A DNA stretch of 28,094 nucleotides from an uncultured Clostridia bacterium. Its GTDB lineage: Bacteria > Bacillota > Clostridia > TANB77 > CAG-508. Positions 1 to 8,951 of the stretch are shown here, piece by piece; position 1 is the first letter of the stretch; each line of letters starts with the position of its first letter. The stretch is from positions 1-28,094 of the forward strand of contig CAKPKG010000017.1 of NCBI GenBank assembly GCA_934167165.1. Reading direction: 5' to 3'. The notes under the pieces were generated by a model. The model had not been told where the DNA came from and did no database searches. It saw only the letters and a program-made list of their open reading frames with translations. The position numbers and the translations under genes are program-made.

Positions 1-594
1 TATGATTTTAATGCTAAAATAAATGATAATGGAAATAATAATAATTTAACAATATCAATAGCTAAAAAAGGTGGACATATTGTAAATATGAATTACAACA
101 GAGAAGTAAAAGCAGAGGTAATAAGTCAAGATGAGGCAAATGAAAAAGGAAAAGAATTTTTAAATTCACGTGGAATATCAAATATGAAAGCAACTTATTA
201 TTTAAAAGAAGGTGGAATTGTAACAATAAATTATGCATATGAACAAAACGGAGTAACAATTTATCCAGATTTAATAAAAGTAAAAGTTGCATTAGATAAT
301 GGGGAAATATTAGGTGTAGAAACATCAGGATATTTAAATAATCATACTGAAAGACCTTTTACAAAAGCCAAAATATCTATGGAAGAGGCAAAAAGCAAAT
401 TAAATAAAAGTTTAGAAATTACAAGTGAAGGAATGGCAATTATTCCAACAGAGTGGAAAACAGAAATATTATGTTATGAGTTTAAAGGAAAAATAGATGA
501 TACTGATTTCCTTGTTTATACAAATGTGGAAACAGGAAGAGAAGAAAATATTTTAGTTATTATAGATACCCCTAATGGAATATTAACACAATAA
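1..594 (+). CDS. ypeB: Germination protein YpeB, C-terminal part (5' end outside window)
   Basis: The reading frame is open from the first base, so the gene starts upstream; the first internal ATG (88) is not a real start. The 197 visible residues match the PepSY-repeat C-terminus of YpeB: an AKKGGHIVNMNYNRE block, then DEANEKGKEFLNSRGI, then YPDLIKVKVALDNGEILG, and near the end IPTEWKTEILCYEFKGK and VYTNVETGREENIL. YpeB is known in spore formers as the partner that stabilises the cortex-lytic enzyme SleB in the spore. SleB is usually encoded just upstream and would lie outside this window. There is no CGG codon in frame. The gene is followed by 90 bp and a spore-protein gene, which fits a sporulation neighbourhood. 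Identification is by recognition of the family sequence, not by a database search. Confidence 0.9.
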   Translation, partial: YDFNAKINDNGNNNNLTISIAKKGGHIVNMNYNREVKAEVISQDEANEKGKEFLNSRGISNMKATYYLKEGGIVTINYAYEQNGVTIYPDLIKVKVALDNGEILGVETSGYLNNHTERPFTKAKISMEEAKSKLNKSLEITSEGMAIIPTEWKTEILCYEFKGKIDDTDFLVYTNVETGREENILVIIDTPNGILTQ

Positions 595-684
595 AAAGAA
601 AAAATTGTTAAAATAAAAATGATTTTTTTGCAAATAATATAATTAGAAAAGTGAAATACATTTTTCTAAAAGGAGGATTTTAAG

Positions 685-852
685 ATGGCAAGAAGTAAAA
701 CTTTAATGTCTGAAAATCTAAAAGAAGAAATTGCAAAAGAATTAGGAGTATATGAAAAAGTAAAACATGATGGTGGATGGGGAAATGTATCTGCAAAAGA
801 CTGTGGTAGCATGGTTGCAAAAGCAATTGAAATAGCAAATAGGAAGGCATAA
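685..852 (+). CDS. Small acid-soluble spore protein, alpha/beta type
   Basis: A 55-residue gene, too short for most ORF cut-offs, with a perfect AGGAGG at 671-676 and 8 bases before the ATG. The product starts MARSKTLMSENLKEEIAKEL and ends in GWGNVSAKDCGSMVAKAIEIAN. It shows the two hallmarks of alpha/beta SASPs: the E-I-A-x-E-L-G-V block cut by the GPR protease, and the C-terminal DNA-binding block (W-G-N-x-(S/T)-(A/S)-(K/R)-(D/E)-C-G ... M-V). These proteins coat spore DNA and shift it to an A-like form. It is shorter than the roughly 60-70 residues of Bacillus SspA/B but within the clostridial range. A hairpin terminator follows at once. A forespore sigma-G promoter is expected upstream, but I could not pick one convincingly in 595-670. 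Confidence 0.88.
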   Translation: MARSKTLMSENLKEEIAKELGVYEKVKHDGGWGNVSAKDCGSMVAKAIEIANRKA

Positions 853-854
853 CC

Positions 855-884
855 AAAAAGACGGATTTATTTATCCGTCTTTTT
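855..884. terminator. Bidirectional intrinsic terminator between convergent ssp and gtrA
   Basis: A perfect inverted repeat with 12-bp arms: 855-866 (AAAAAGACGGAT) pairs with 873-884 (ATCCGTCTTTTT) around a 6-base loop. Oligo-A on the left and oligo-T on the right give a U-tract on either strand. It lies 2 bases after the ssp stop codon and contains the last codons and the stop of gtrA on the other strand, so it can end both transcripts. Confidence 0.88.
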
Positions 885-1307
885 AAATACAAATAATTTA
901 CTAAATATATAGTTTCCTATTACAACAGCTACTTGAGCAACTAATGTAAATATTACTACATATAAATCTGAATTTAGTTTTAATAATGTTACAAAGAACC
1001 ACATTATAAACATTTCCAATAATAATGTTGCAATTCTTGCAACTACAAAACTTATAAATTCTTTTAATTTATTTTCATTTTTGCTTTCAAATACAAATCT
1101 TCTATTTGTAAAATAAGCAAAGATTACTGCTACTATCCATGAAATTATTATAGCAATTTGCAATTGAAATCCATTAGTTGGATTAAGTATTGTAAATAAT
1201 AAAATATATTTTGTTATTAAATTAACAATAGTTGTTAATACTCCAAAAATTAAGTAATTAATTATTTCTTTATATTTTACATATAATTCTTTTATTTTTT
1301 TTATCAT
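867..1307 (-). CDS. GtrA-family membrane protein
   Basis: A 146-residue protein with four hydrophobic segments (about residues 16-38, 50-70, 85-107 and 117-139). It carries the two GtrA hallmark blocks, FAYFTNRRFVFES after TM2 and GNYIFSKLFVFK at the C-terminus. GtrA proteins are small membrane proteins tied to flipping or supply of undecaprenyl-phosphate-linked sugars for decorating surface glycans and teichoic acids. It is the last gene of the - strand glycan operon. Its ATG overlaps the wecB stop by one base (TAATG), so translation is probably coupled. A likely partner is the GT-C membrane glycosyltransferase at 2409-3851, because GtrA often works with such enzymes; this pairing is inferred from proximity only. 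Confidence 0.87.
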   Translation of the reverse strand: MIKKIKELYVKYKEIINYLIFGVLTTIVNLITKYILLFTILNPTNGFQLQIAIIISWIVAVIFAYFTNRRFVFESKNENKLKEFISFVVARIATLLLEMFIMWFFVTLLKLNSDLYVVIFTLVAQVAVVIGNYIFSKLFVFKKTDK

Positions 1308-2416
1308 TATTTTTTCCCTTTATATCTTTCTATTATAGCATCTACAATTCTTTCACTTGCATGTCCATCTCCATATGGATTAGATGCTCTACTCATTTTG
1401 TTATATTCTTCGTTATTTGTTAATAATTTTTTTGTTTCATTGTAAATAGTTTCTTCATTTGTACCAACAAGTTTTAGGGTTCCAGCTGTAATGCCTTCAG
1501 GTCGTTCTGTTGTATCTCTTAAAACTAATACTGGTTTTCCAAGAGAAGGTGCTTCTTCTTGAATTCCACCACTATCTGTTAAAATAATATGTGATTTAGC
1601 GATGAAATTGTGGAAATCTATTACTTCTAATGGCTCAATTAATTTTACTTTATCGTCATCACCGAAAATTTCATTTGCAACTTCTCTTACTTTTGGATTT
1701 AAGTGAACAGGATATACTACTTTAACATCATCAAATTCATCTACAATTCTTCTAATAGCTTTGAACATATGTCTCATAGGTTCACCTAAATTTTCCCTCC
1801 TATGAGCTGTAAGAAGTATTAATTTATCATTACCTAACCAATCAAAAATCTCATTATTATAGTCTTTTTTTACGGTAGTTGCAAGAGCATCAATTGCTGT
1901 ATTACCTGTAACAAAAATGTTTTCTTTTTTCTTGCCTTCATTTAATAGGCTATTTTTGCTATTTTCCGTTGGGGCAAAATGTATATCTGCCAAAACACCA
2001 ACCATCTGTCTATTCATTTCTTCTGGATATGGAGAATATTTATTCCAAGTTCTAAGACCTGCTTCAACATGTCCAATATCTGTTTGTGTATAATATGCAG
2101 CTAAAGCACCAGCAAATGTGGTTGTTGTATCTCCATGCACTAAAACAATATCGGGTTTTTCCTTGTTCATAACTTCTTCCAAGCCTTTTAAAGCTCTACT
2201 GGTTATATCACTTAACGTTTGACCAGACTGCATAATGTTTAAATCATAGTCTGGTTTAATATCAAATACCTCTAATACTTGATCAAGCATTTGTCTATGT
2301 TGTGCTGTTACACAAACAAGGCATTCAATTTCTTTTCTTGATTTTAATTCTTTGACAAGGGGAGCCATTTTTATGGCTTCTGGTCTTGTGCCGAAAACGG
2401 TCATTACTTTAATCAT
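1307..2416 (-). CDS. wecB: UDP-N-acetylglucosamine 2-epimerase (non-hydrolysing)
   Basis: Converts UDP-GlcNAc to UDP-ManNAc in the cytosol (WecB/MnaA). The 369 residues are the usual length. Visible motifs are FGTRPEAIKMAPL (8-20), VHGDTTTTF (93-101), HVEAGLRT (116-123), PEEMNR (131-136) and, towards the C-terminus, DSGGIQEEAPSLGKPVLVLR followed by TERPEG. These are the UDP-binding and catalytic signatures of the non-hydrolysing epimerase. In this locus it would supply UDP-ManNAc to the TagA-type transferase at 7500-8219, which adds ManNAc to GlcNAc-PP-undecaprenol. It overlaps the gene upstream in transcription order by 8 bp and the downstream gtrA by 1 bp, so it lies within a coupled operon. 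The Bacillus name for the same function is mnaA. Confidence 0.95.
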   Translation of the reverse strand: MIKVMTVFGTRPEAIKMAPLVKELKSRKEIECLVCVTAQHRQMLDQVLEVFDIKPDYDLNIMQSGQTLSDITSRALKGLEEVMNKEKPDIVLVHGDTTTTFAGALAAYYTQTDIGHVEAGLRTWNKYSPYPEEMNRQMVGVLADIHFAPTENSKNSLLNEGKKKENIFVTGNTAIDALATTVKKDYNNEIFDWLGNDKLILLTAHRRENLGEPMRHMFKAIRRIVDEFDDVKVVYPVHLNPKVREVANEIFGDDDKVKLIEPLEVIDFHNFIAKSHIILTDSGGIQEEAPSLGKPVLVLRDTTERPEGITAGTLKLVGTNEETIYNETKKLLTNNEEYNKMSRASNPYGDGHASERIVDAIIERYKGKK

Positions 2417-3851
2417 TTTTTATTTCTCCTTTTTCAGTTATAGTTAAAAATTTATATAAAGATAATCCACTTATTATAGTTAATGGAACAATTGCTGGCA
2501 TATAATATCTAGGACTTACTTCTACAAAAAGATGAGCCATTACAAGTCCAATATACAATAACATATAAAATAAATCTTGAATGTCTGAATTTTTATATTT
2601 TATATCAAGATAAACATTTAAAGCATTTAATAATACTAGTAAAAAAATAAATAAATACAATGATAGCCTAATTACTTGTGCAATTAAATTAATTGGCTGG
2701 TATATTGATAAAAATGTTTTAAAACTATATTCTGCTGTTTGCTCAGTTAATACAAAAAATTTATTTTTAAATAATTTTACATTATTAATTCCATTATTTT
2801 TGTATCTTTCAATTGCAAGTCCTTTGAATTTTTGTTGAATTTCTTCAGGGGATAATCCAGTTGATAAGAACTCATCAAGTTTTTTTTCAGGATACCACAT
2901 TCCATTACTTTCTAAATTTGAACCAATGTATAATGTCCAACCTGAAGTAGTAGAAACATTTCCATTTATGATTTTGTTGAAAGTAAATGTTCCAAATGAC
3001 TTGACACACAAAAAACTAATTGTAATTAACAAAAAGCTTACAATATAATTTACATTTAGATTTTTTTGCTTTAGGTTTATAAATATATAATATAGCAGTA
3101 TAGCAATTAACATTATTGGCATTAATGGCCTAAACATATTTGCAAATCCCATTATAACACCTGTAATAATACTATACAATATAAAAAGCTTAGAGTTTAT
3201 ATGTTTTAATACTTTTGAAAATGCGAATATAGATAAAACAATTCCAAAATTAACTGCTACGACAGGACAGCAAATGGTACACCATATACAATTAATAGGA
3301 TTTAAAAGCCATAAGCAGGGTAAAATCATTTTTATATTTTTATTATTAAATGAAAAATATAAAAATAAAGCAGTTAATAAATCCAAAATTATATTTAGTA
3401 ATACTACAGATTTATATGATATAGAAGCTATCTTAAAAAAGCTTCCAAGTAAAACCATATAGGGTATTAAAAAAGGAAATAATTCTACATATGTTTTCTG
3501 AAAAATTTTATTAGACTCACAAAAAGTAGCAGAATTACTAAAAAAAGTTTGATAATCACCTACACCAGTTAATTCGGAATAATTAACACATAATAATAAA
3601 ACTCTAATTAATATTCCAATAAAAATGACTGATATGAAAATTATTTTTGTAATATTTTTTTTATGTAGTAAATTATTTATTATATTTTTTAATTTTATAA
3701 ATATTATAAATAAAGAAAATATAATTATGTATAAAATTATGAATTTAATTGAATGTGTATATTTTAAAGGAGCTACTAAAAGTCCAATTGAAAATATACT
3801 ATAAATAACTAAAAATAATATTTTGATATTTTTAAAAAATTTTTCTTTCAT
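2409..3851 (-). CDS. GT-C fold membrane glycosyltransferase (GT39/ArnT-like)
   Basis: A 480-residue polytopic membrane protein with about 10-12 hydrophobic segments. The first external loop carries the motif GVGDYQTFFSN (about 96-106), in the place where GT-C enzymes have their catalytic acidic residue, and an extracytoplasmic region with YIGSNLESNGMW lies further on. GT-C enzymes use polyprenyl-phosphate-linked sugars outside the membrane, so the protein probably adds a side-chain sugar to the glycan or teichoic acid. The small GtrA protein two genes downstream may deliver that donor. The start overlaps the wzx stop (ATGA, 4 bp) and the end overlaps wecB by 8 bp. The exact sugar and acceptor cannot be read from the sequence. 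A polymerase role is less likely because a better Wzy candidate exists at 12245-13594. Confidence 0.7.
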   Translation of the reverse strand: MKEKFFKNIKILFLVIYSIFSIGLLVAPLKYTHSIKFIILYIIIFSLFIIFIKLKNIINNLLHKKNITKIIFISVIFIGILIRVLLLCVNYSELTGVGDYQTFFSNSATFCESNKIFQKTYVELFPFLIPYMVLLGSFFKIASISYKSVVLLNIILDLLTALFLYFSFNNKNIKMILPCLWLLNPINCIWCTICCPVVAVNFGIVLSIFAFSKVLKHINSKLFILYSIITGVIMGFANMFRPLMPIMLIAILLYYIFINLKQKNLNVNYIVSFLLITISFLCVKSFGTFTFNKIINGNVSTTSGWTLYIGSNLESNGMWYPEKKLDEFLSTGLSPEEIQQKFKGLAIERYKNNGINNVKLFKNKFFVLTEQTAEYSFKTFLSIYQPINLIAQVIRLSLYLFIFLLVLLNALNVYLDIKYKNSDIQDLFYMLLYIGLVMAHLFVEVSPRYYMPAIVPLTIISGLSLYKFLTITEKGEIKND

Positions 3852-5308
3852 ATTTTTTTCCTTCTAAAAGAATTATATATATTAAAAATTCTTTCTTTAA
3901 TATAAGTTACAAGTTCGTCTTTTAGTATAATTAAAACAAGAGAATATACAATTACACCAATAAAAATTTTAACTATAACAGAAGCTAATCCTGTAAATTT
4001 AAATATTATGGTAGCTAATAGTATAACTAGGGTCATTGCAAGAGTACTAATAACATAATTTTTCATGGATTTTAAAATATCTGAAAAATTTATTAGATTT
4101 CTTGAAAAATATAATTGTATTAAAGCTACAGACAACTCTGCAATAACGGTTGCAATAGAAGCACCAATAGAGTTTATTTTATTTATTAATATAAAATTTA
4201 ATATAAAATTAATAACAGCACCACAAGATACGGATATAGTGAATTCTTTCTGCCTTTTTGTAGGTAATAAATATTGAGTGCCTAATATATTACTTATACC
4301 AATAAATAATATTATTGGTGAAATAGCTTGAATTAGTAGTATTACTTTATCATAACCAGCACCAAAGAATATTGGAACAAACTCTTTAGAAACTAAACAA
4401 ATACCAGTCATGATTGGAAAAGCAAGCATAAATGTAAAACTAAAAGATTTTAATAAATATTTTTTTAACTGCTCCATATCACCTTTTGCAAATATATTCG
4501 CCATTCTTGGAACCATAACTGTACCAAGAGAGGTAACAACAGTAAGTAATAGCTTTACTACTTTTTGAGCTTGTTCATAAAAACCAACTTCTTCTTTATT
4601 TGCACAAAAAGATCCAATCATAGTTCTATCAAGAACCGTATATACTTGTGTAGCGATTTGTGGTACAAAAAGTATTAAAGTTTGTTTTAAATGTTTAAAT
4701 ATATGTAAAGTTTTAAAATCAATTTTATCAACAAATTTAGGTAAATATAACCATAAAGATAAGTTACCTAATAGATTAGATAATGTAATTATAAAGAAAT
4801 ACTTATATATATCTGCAGGAGATTTAACAAATAGAAAAATACAAATGACAAATAATAATTTTACTATTGAATTTCTAGTTACTGTTTTTTTAAATTCTTC
4901 CATTCCCTGAAAAAACCAACTAATATCAATCATTTGGCTAAATAATTCTATCATAAGGATTCTATAATAAACAGCATATTGACCAGATCTAGCAAATGTT
5001 AAACCAAATGTAATTATAGAAACTGTCATTGTTATAGTTTTCATTATTAGAATTTCCCAAAATGTAATGCTTCTTTTGGTTTTATTATCTTGTAAATAAG
5101 CGATTTCTCTTTGACCATATAAGGCTACACCTAATGAACCAAATAAAACAAAATATGTTGCAATAGAAAGAGTATAACTATAAATCCCGATTGGCTCTGC
5201 TCCCAAAACTCTAGATAAATAAGGAGTAGTAATTAATGGCAAAACTATAGTTAATACTTGGTAAAATAAATTATAAAAATAATTTCGTGATATGCTTTTT
5301 TGTTCCAT
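3848..5308 (-). CDS. wzx: Oligosaccharide flippase, Wzx/RfbX family
   Basis: A 486-residue MOP-superfamily exporter with about 12-14 membrane segments. The N-terminus (YNLFYQVLTIVLPLITTPYL, then SRVLGAEPIGIYSY) is the classic Wzx opening. LVPQIATQVYTVLDRTMIG in the middle and GTQYLLPTKRQKEFTISV later are further family marks. It would flip an undecaprenyl-diphosphate-linked repeat unit across the membrane for Wzy polymerisation. AAGGA precedes the ATG by 9 bases. It lies 14 bp after the Galf-transferase gene in transcription order and overlaps the next gene by 4 bp. Its presence beside Wzy and TagO shows that this operon has a full Wzx/Wzy route, separate from the ABC exporter TagGH in the + operon. 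Confidence 0.92.
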   Translation of the reverse strand: MEQKSISRNYFYNLFYQVLTIVLPLITTPYLSRVLGAEPIGIYSYTLSIATYFVLFGSLGVALYGQREIAYLQDNKTKRSITFWEILIMKTITMTVSIITFGLTFARSGQYAVYYRILMIELFSQMIDISWFFQGMEEFKKTVTRNSIVKLLFVICIFLFVKSPADIYKYFFIITLSNLLGNLSLWLYLPKFVDKIDFKTLHIFKHLKQTLILFVPQIATQVYTVLDRTMIGSFCANKEEVGFYEQAQKVVKLLLTVVTSLGTVMVPRMANIFAKGDMEQLKKYLLKSFSFTFMLAFPIMTGICLVSKEFVPIFFGAGYDKVILLIQAISPIILFIGISNILGTQYLLPTKRQKEFTISVSCGAVINFILNFILINKINSIGASIATVIAELSVALIQLYFSRNLINFSDILKSMKNYVISTLAMTLVILLATIIFKFTGLASVIVKIFIGVIVYSLVLIILKDELVTYIKERIFNIYNSFRRKKI

Positions 5309-5322
5309 CTTATCAAATCCTT

Positions 5323-6345
5323 TTATATTTTTTTGTTATTTAAATTCATTTCTTTTATACATTTATTTATTGCATTTGTGGTAAAGTATCCACTCCTTGC
5401 TTGTTTTTGTACATTATTAATATTATTTAATTTAACATTATAATTAGAAAAATCAATATTATTTATATCATAAATATTGTCTATTAAATATCCAATATCA
5501 TATTTTTGTATAAAATCGGCAATTGCAGATTTTTTCCATGCTACAACGGGAAGACCGGCAGCAATATATAAAGAAAGTTTATGAGGATTATTATATTTTG
5601 TATAATTTTTTAAACAATATGCTTCATCTTCATCATTATATGAACCATCCCATATAAGCCCAAGATTTCCGTCCAGAATGTCAGGCAATTCATCTGGAGG
5701 AAATTTTCCTTTGTAATTTACAGTTTTGTGCAGATAATCTAATTCTGTTCCGGTGCCATAAACATTAAATTTAAATTTCATTTTTTCTTTTTCTAATTGA
5801 TGCAAAAATGGTGATTTTTCTTTTGTTAAATTACCAGCATAAACTAAAGTACAGTCTTCTATCGAGTTAATAAGTTTCCTTTTTTGAGGAGAGCCTGAAC
5901 ATAGATAATCAAATAATTCTAATGAAATTAATTTAGCTGATATATTTTTATCTTCTAAGTATTTTTTCATGCATTTATTATGAACAATTAAGTATTTAAA
6001 TAAATTTAATTTGCTAAACTCAAGTTTTGCGAAATCTTCTTTCATGTACCTTAACCCATCAATATCATGAATAAGAGCTATGGTTCTTTTTTTATCTGCA
6101 ATGTTTAATATAAAGTTTCTTTCTATTATTGGGAACTGTAAAACAAGGACTTCTTTACTTAAACGAATTTTAATCATTGTAAATAAAAATTTGAATTTAT
6201 ATTTAAATTTGCCTAATATCGTATTGCCTAGTATAAGGTCTACAGCTTTAGCATTAAAATTTTTTTCTAATATTTCATTTATATCTTTTGGTGCTTTATT
6301 TCCAGCATTAAGTGCGTCTGGACTTTTTACATTAATAACCCACAT
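5323..6345 (-). CDS. Glycosyltransferase, probable galactofuranosyltransferase
   Basis: A 340-residue cytosolic protein of the beta-1,6-galactofuranosyltransferase type seen in low-GC Gram-positives. It has a start like MWVINVKSPDALNAGNKAPK, a central LIHDIDGLR (91-99), and a GT-B style C-terminal nucleotide-sugar block with GLIWDG (229-234) and YNNPHKLSLYIAAGLPVV (251-268). The strongest support for the donor is context: it is immediately downstream (20 bp) of glf, which makes UDP-galactofuranose. AAGGA precedes the ATG by about 8 bases. The acceptor is unknown. The enzyme class is fairly sure; Galf specificity is inferred from the neighbour and general family appearance. Confidence 0.75.
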   Translation of the reverse strand: MWVINVKSPDALNAGNKAPKDINEILEKNFNAKAVDLILGNTILGKFKYKFKFLFTMIKIRLSKEVLVLQFPIIERNFILNIADKKRTIALIHDIDGLRYMKEDFAKLEFSKLNLFKYLIVHNKCMKKYLEDKNISAKLISLELFDYLCSGSPQKRKLINSIEDCTLVYAGNLTKEKSPFLHQLEKEKMKFKFNVYGTGTELDYLHKTVNYKGKFPPDELPDILDGNLGLIWDGSYNDEDEAYCLKNYTKYNNPHKLSLYIAAGLPVVAWKKSAIADFIQKYDIGYLIDNIYDINNIDFSNYNVKLNNINNVQKQARSGYFTTNAINKCIKEMNLNNKKI

Positions 6346-6365
6346 ATATATAATCCTTTCAAAAA

Positions 6366-7472
6366 TTATTCAAGTTCATTTTTGGCACAAGCTAGAGCTT
6401 CTTCAATAACTTTATGCATGTCATAATATTTATATTGGCCTAACCTGCCACCAAAAATAATATTTTTATCATTGTTAGCTAAAGTCTTATATTTTTCATA
6501 TAAAGAATTATTTTTATCATTATTTATAGGATAATAAATTTCTTTATTTTCATTAGCAAAATCAGGGTATTCACGAGTTATAATAGTTTTATTACTTTGA
6601 GTATTAAATTCAAAGTGTTTGTGTTCAATAATTCTAGTATAAGGAATTTCTAGGTCAGTATAGTTCACAACAGCATTGCCTTGATAGTTATCTATATCTA
6701 GAATTTCAGTTTCAAATTTTAAACTCCTGTATTCTAATTTACCAAATTTGTAATCATAAAACTTATCTATAGGGCCAGTAAAAATAATTTTTTTGGCAAT
6801 ATTTTTAAGTTCATTCCTATGATCAAAATAATCATAATTTAATTTTAGATCAATTCCATGTAAAAGTTTTTCAATAATTTGTGTATATCCACCAATAGGA
6901 ATGCCTTGATATGTATCATTAAAGTAGTTATTGTCGTAAGTAAATCGAACAGGTAATCTTTTTATAATGAAACTTGGTAATTCTGTGCATTTTTGCCCCC
7001 ATTGCTTTTCTGTATAACCCTTAATAAGCTTTTCGTATATTGTTTTTCCAACTAAACTTATAGCTTGTTCTTCTAAATTTTGTGGTTCTTCTATATTAGC
7101 GCTAGATTTTTCTTCTTTAATTTTTTGCTTTGCTTCGCTAGGAGTAAATACTCCCCAAAGTTTGTTAAAAGTATTCATATTAAATGGCAAATTATATAAT
7201 TCATTTTTGTAGCGAGCTATCGGCGAATTTGTATATCTATTGAATTTAGCAAATTGATTGATATAATTCCAAATTTTTTCATTACTTGTATGAAATATAT
7301 GGGCTCCGTACATATGAACTTGAATTCCTTCAATTTCTTTAGTGTATATGTTACCTGCAATGTGATTTCTTTTATCTATTACTAAACATTTCTTTCCTTT
7401 TTTGTTTGCTTCATAAGCAAATACTGAACCAAAAAGCCCAGAACCTACTATTAAATAATCATATTCCTGCAT
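6366..7472 (-). CDS. glf: UDP-galactopyranose mutase
   Basis: An FAD-dependent enzyme that converts UDP-galactopyranose to UDP-galactofuranose. Its 368 residues match the family length. It opens with a Rossmann FAD-binding loop (LIVGSGLFGSVFAYEA, 7-22), followed by VIDKRNHIAGN (31-41) and the substrate-site block HMYGAHIFHTSNEKIW (53-68). The Arg-containing blocks YTEKQWGQK and, near the C-terminus, FGGRLGQYKYYDM are all typical of bacterial Glf. It shows that the surface glycan of this strain very probably contains galactofuranose. It lies between tagA (27 bp upstream in transcription order) and the putative Galf transferase. Confidence 0.96.
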   Translation of the reverse strand: MQEYDYLIVGSGLFGSVFAYEANKKGKKCLVIDKRNHIAGNIYTKEIEGIQVHMYGAHIFHTSNEKIWNYINQFAKFNRYTNSPIARYKNELYNLPFNMNTFNKLWGVFTPSEAKQKIKEEKSSANIEEPQNLEEQAISLVGKTIYEKLIKGYTEKQWGQKCTELPSFIIKRLPVRFTYDNNYFNDTYQGIPIGGYTQIIEKLLHGIDLKLNYDYFDHRNELKNIAKKIIFTGPIDKFYDYKFGKLEYRSLKFETEILDIDNYQGNAVVNYTDLEIPYTRIIEHKHFEFNTQSNKTIITREYPDFANENKEIYYPINNDKNNSLYEKYKTLANNDKNIIFGGRLGQYKYYDMHKVIEEALACAKNELE

Positions 7473-7499
7473 AATTGCCTCTTTCCATAAATATTTATA

Positions 7500-8219
7500 T
7501 TAAGATTTTTTTTGTATTTTTTTAATTTTAAAAATATATTTTACATTGCTATTAAAAAACCTTCTAAATCTTTTGGGTTCTCTAATAATTCTATATAACC
7601 ATTCTAAATGGAATTTTCTAAATATTTTTGGGGCTCTTTTTTTGCTACCACTCAAAACGTCAAAACTTCCCCCAACACCAACAAAAATACCTTTATCAAA
7701 ATCGTTTATATTATTATGTATTAATAACTCTTGATATGGAATTCCCAATGCAACTAAAACAACATCAGGTTTTAAATCTTTTATTTTTTGAAATATAACT
7801 TGTTTATCTGATACATATCCGTTTTCGTAGCCTGAAATAGTTACATTTGGATATTTTTGATGTATTGTGCTTACTAATTTTTCTATAATTTCTTCTGTAG
7901 CACCAAACAGAAAAATACTTTTGTTGAGATCATTACAATATTTAAATAATTCAGAACATAATTCAACACCAGGAATTGTACCAGGTAGTGAATAGCCTAA
8001 CATCTTTGCACCTTTAATTATGCCAATTCCATCAGCAATAATTGTAGTGTTAGAGTCTAGTAAGGTATTCCTAAAATTAGAATTGTTTTCTGCTGTCATT
8101 AATGTTTCCGGATTAGCTGTTACAACAAACATCCTTTTATTTGAAATTAAATTTTTCTTTACAAGGTCATAAAAATCATTTTTTGAGCCTTTATATAATT
8201 TGTTGAAATATTCTTTCAT
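7500..8219 (-). CDS. tagA: WecG/TagA/CpsF-family ManNAc transferase (GT26)
   Basis: Adds N-acetylmannosamine to GlcNAc-PP-undecaprenol, giving the linkage disaccharide of wall teichoic acid. The 239 residues fit the family. Visible marks are TANPETLM (34-41), TIIADGIGIIKGAKMLGY (59-76) with the Asp that serves as catalytic base in TagA homologues, then PDVVLVALGIPYQE (151-164) and VGVGGSFDVLSGSKKRAP (180-197). The basic tail LEWLYRIIREPKRFRRFF is the membrane-association segment of this family. The donor would come from WecB/MnaA and the acceptor from TagO, both encoded in this operon. Its start overlaps the GT32 stop by 4 bp. It is unusual for TagA to sit inside a Wzx/Wzy-type operon instead of beside tagB/tagF. 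Confidence 0.9.
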   Translation of the reverse strand: MKEYFNKLYKGSKNDFYDLVKKNLISNKRMFVVTANPETLMTAENNSNFRNTLLDSNTTIIADGIGIIKGAKMLGYSLPGTIPGVELCSELFKYCNDLNKSIFLFGATEEIIEKLVSTIHQKYPNVTISGYENGYVSDKQVIFQKIKDLKPDVVLVALGIPYQELLIHNNINDFDKGIFVGVGGSFDVLSGSKKRAPKIFRKFHLEWLYRIIREPKRFRRFFNSNVKYIFKIKKIQKKS

Positions 8220-8938
8220 TTTTTACCCCTATTTTTTTTGAATTTGTTTTTTAAATTTACATAGTTGCAATACAACTTTATAGAGAATTTATTATTTAAT
8301 TTCATTCTTAAAAATTCTCTCATTCTATTTTTAAAAGTATTATTATTTAACCAGCTACCTAAAAAAACATGTACAGTTAAAGAATTACGAGACGGATTAC
8401 AAAGAACATCGTCTTTATATACTTTTATTCCTTCAGGTAATTCCTGTTCTATATTACCAGTTTTACAGCCATATTTTTCAATTAATAAATTAGAAACAGA
8501 TATTGTATTATTATCTTTAAAATTACCTTCTAATTCTAAATTAGTGTAATAATCTAGCATATCTTTAATTAGAGGGTGTTCCTTTTCTGCTCCAAATACA
8601 GCTGTAAAAGGATATTCGGGAGCCTCAAAACCAACAAATGCTCTTGAATTTAATAAAGAGTCTAGTTTATCTATTACAAACACATCTGTGTCAAGGTAAA
8701 TTCCACCATAGTTGTATATAGCATATGCTCTTACGTAATCACTAACAAAGGCCCATTTTTTATTTTCATACATTTTTTTCACAAAAGAATTACTATTTAT
8801 ATCAAAGTTTTTTTCATTCCATTCAATAAATTCGTAATCCTTTAAATGTTTCTTCCATGTTTTTATACATTTTTTTATTTTGGGTGGTTTTTCTTTTCCC
8901 CCCATCCAAACATAATGAATAATTTTAGGTATTGCCAA
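8216..8938 (-). CDS. GT32-family glycosyltransferase (DXD sugar-binding), TTG start
   Basis: A cytosolic glycosyltransferase of the Gly_transf_sug/GT32 family. With the TTG start the product begins MAIPKIIHYVWMGGKEKPP, the canonical N-terminus of the family, and is 240 residues long. SDYVRAYAIYNYGGIYLDTD (about 66-85) holds the DxD metal and nucleotide-sugar motif. I chose the TTG at 8938-8936 over the upstream ATG at 8989. AGGAGG (8946-8951) lies 7 bases before the TTG, the family N-terminus starts exactly there, and the ATG would place 17 extra residues inside the preceding gene. The Shine-Dalgarno overlaps the stop codon of the preceding GT2 gene (TAGGAGG). Donor and acceptor are unknown; GT32 members use Gal, Man or hexosamine donors. 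Confidence 0.87.
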   Translation of the reverse strand: MAIPKIIHYVWMGGKEKPPKIKKCIKTWKKHLKDYEFIEWNEKNFDINSNSFVKKMYENKKWAFVSDYVRAYAIYNYGGIYLDTDVFVIDKLDSLLNSRAFVGFEAPEYPFTAVFGAEKEHPLIKDMLDYYTNLELEGNFKDNNTISVSNLLIEKYGCKTGNIEQELPEGIKVYKDDVLCNPSRNSLTVHVFLGSWLNNNTFKNRMREFLRMKLNNKFSIKLYCNYVNLKNKFKKNRGKK

Positions 8939-8945
8939 AGTGTAA

Positions 8946-8951
8946 CCTCCT
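8946..8951 (-). promoter_or_regulatory. Shine-Dalgarno that decides the TTG start of the GT32 gene
   Basis: The - strand reads AGGAGG, then 7 bases, then TTG (8938-8936). It overlaps the TAG stop of the GT2 gene (8952-8950), which suggests stop/restart coupling. Confidence 0.85.

Noticed and set aside
595..684. Forespore (sigma-G) promoter upstream of the spore protein gene
   Set aside because: Expected from biology, but no pair of boxes with correct spacing stood out in this AT-rich stretch, so none is annotated.
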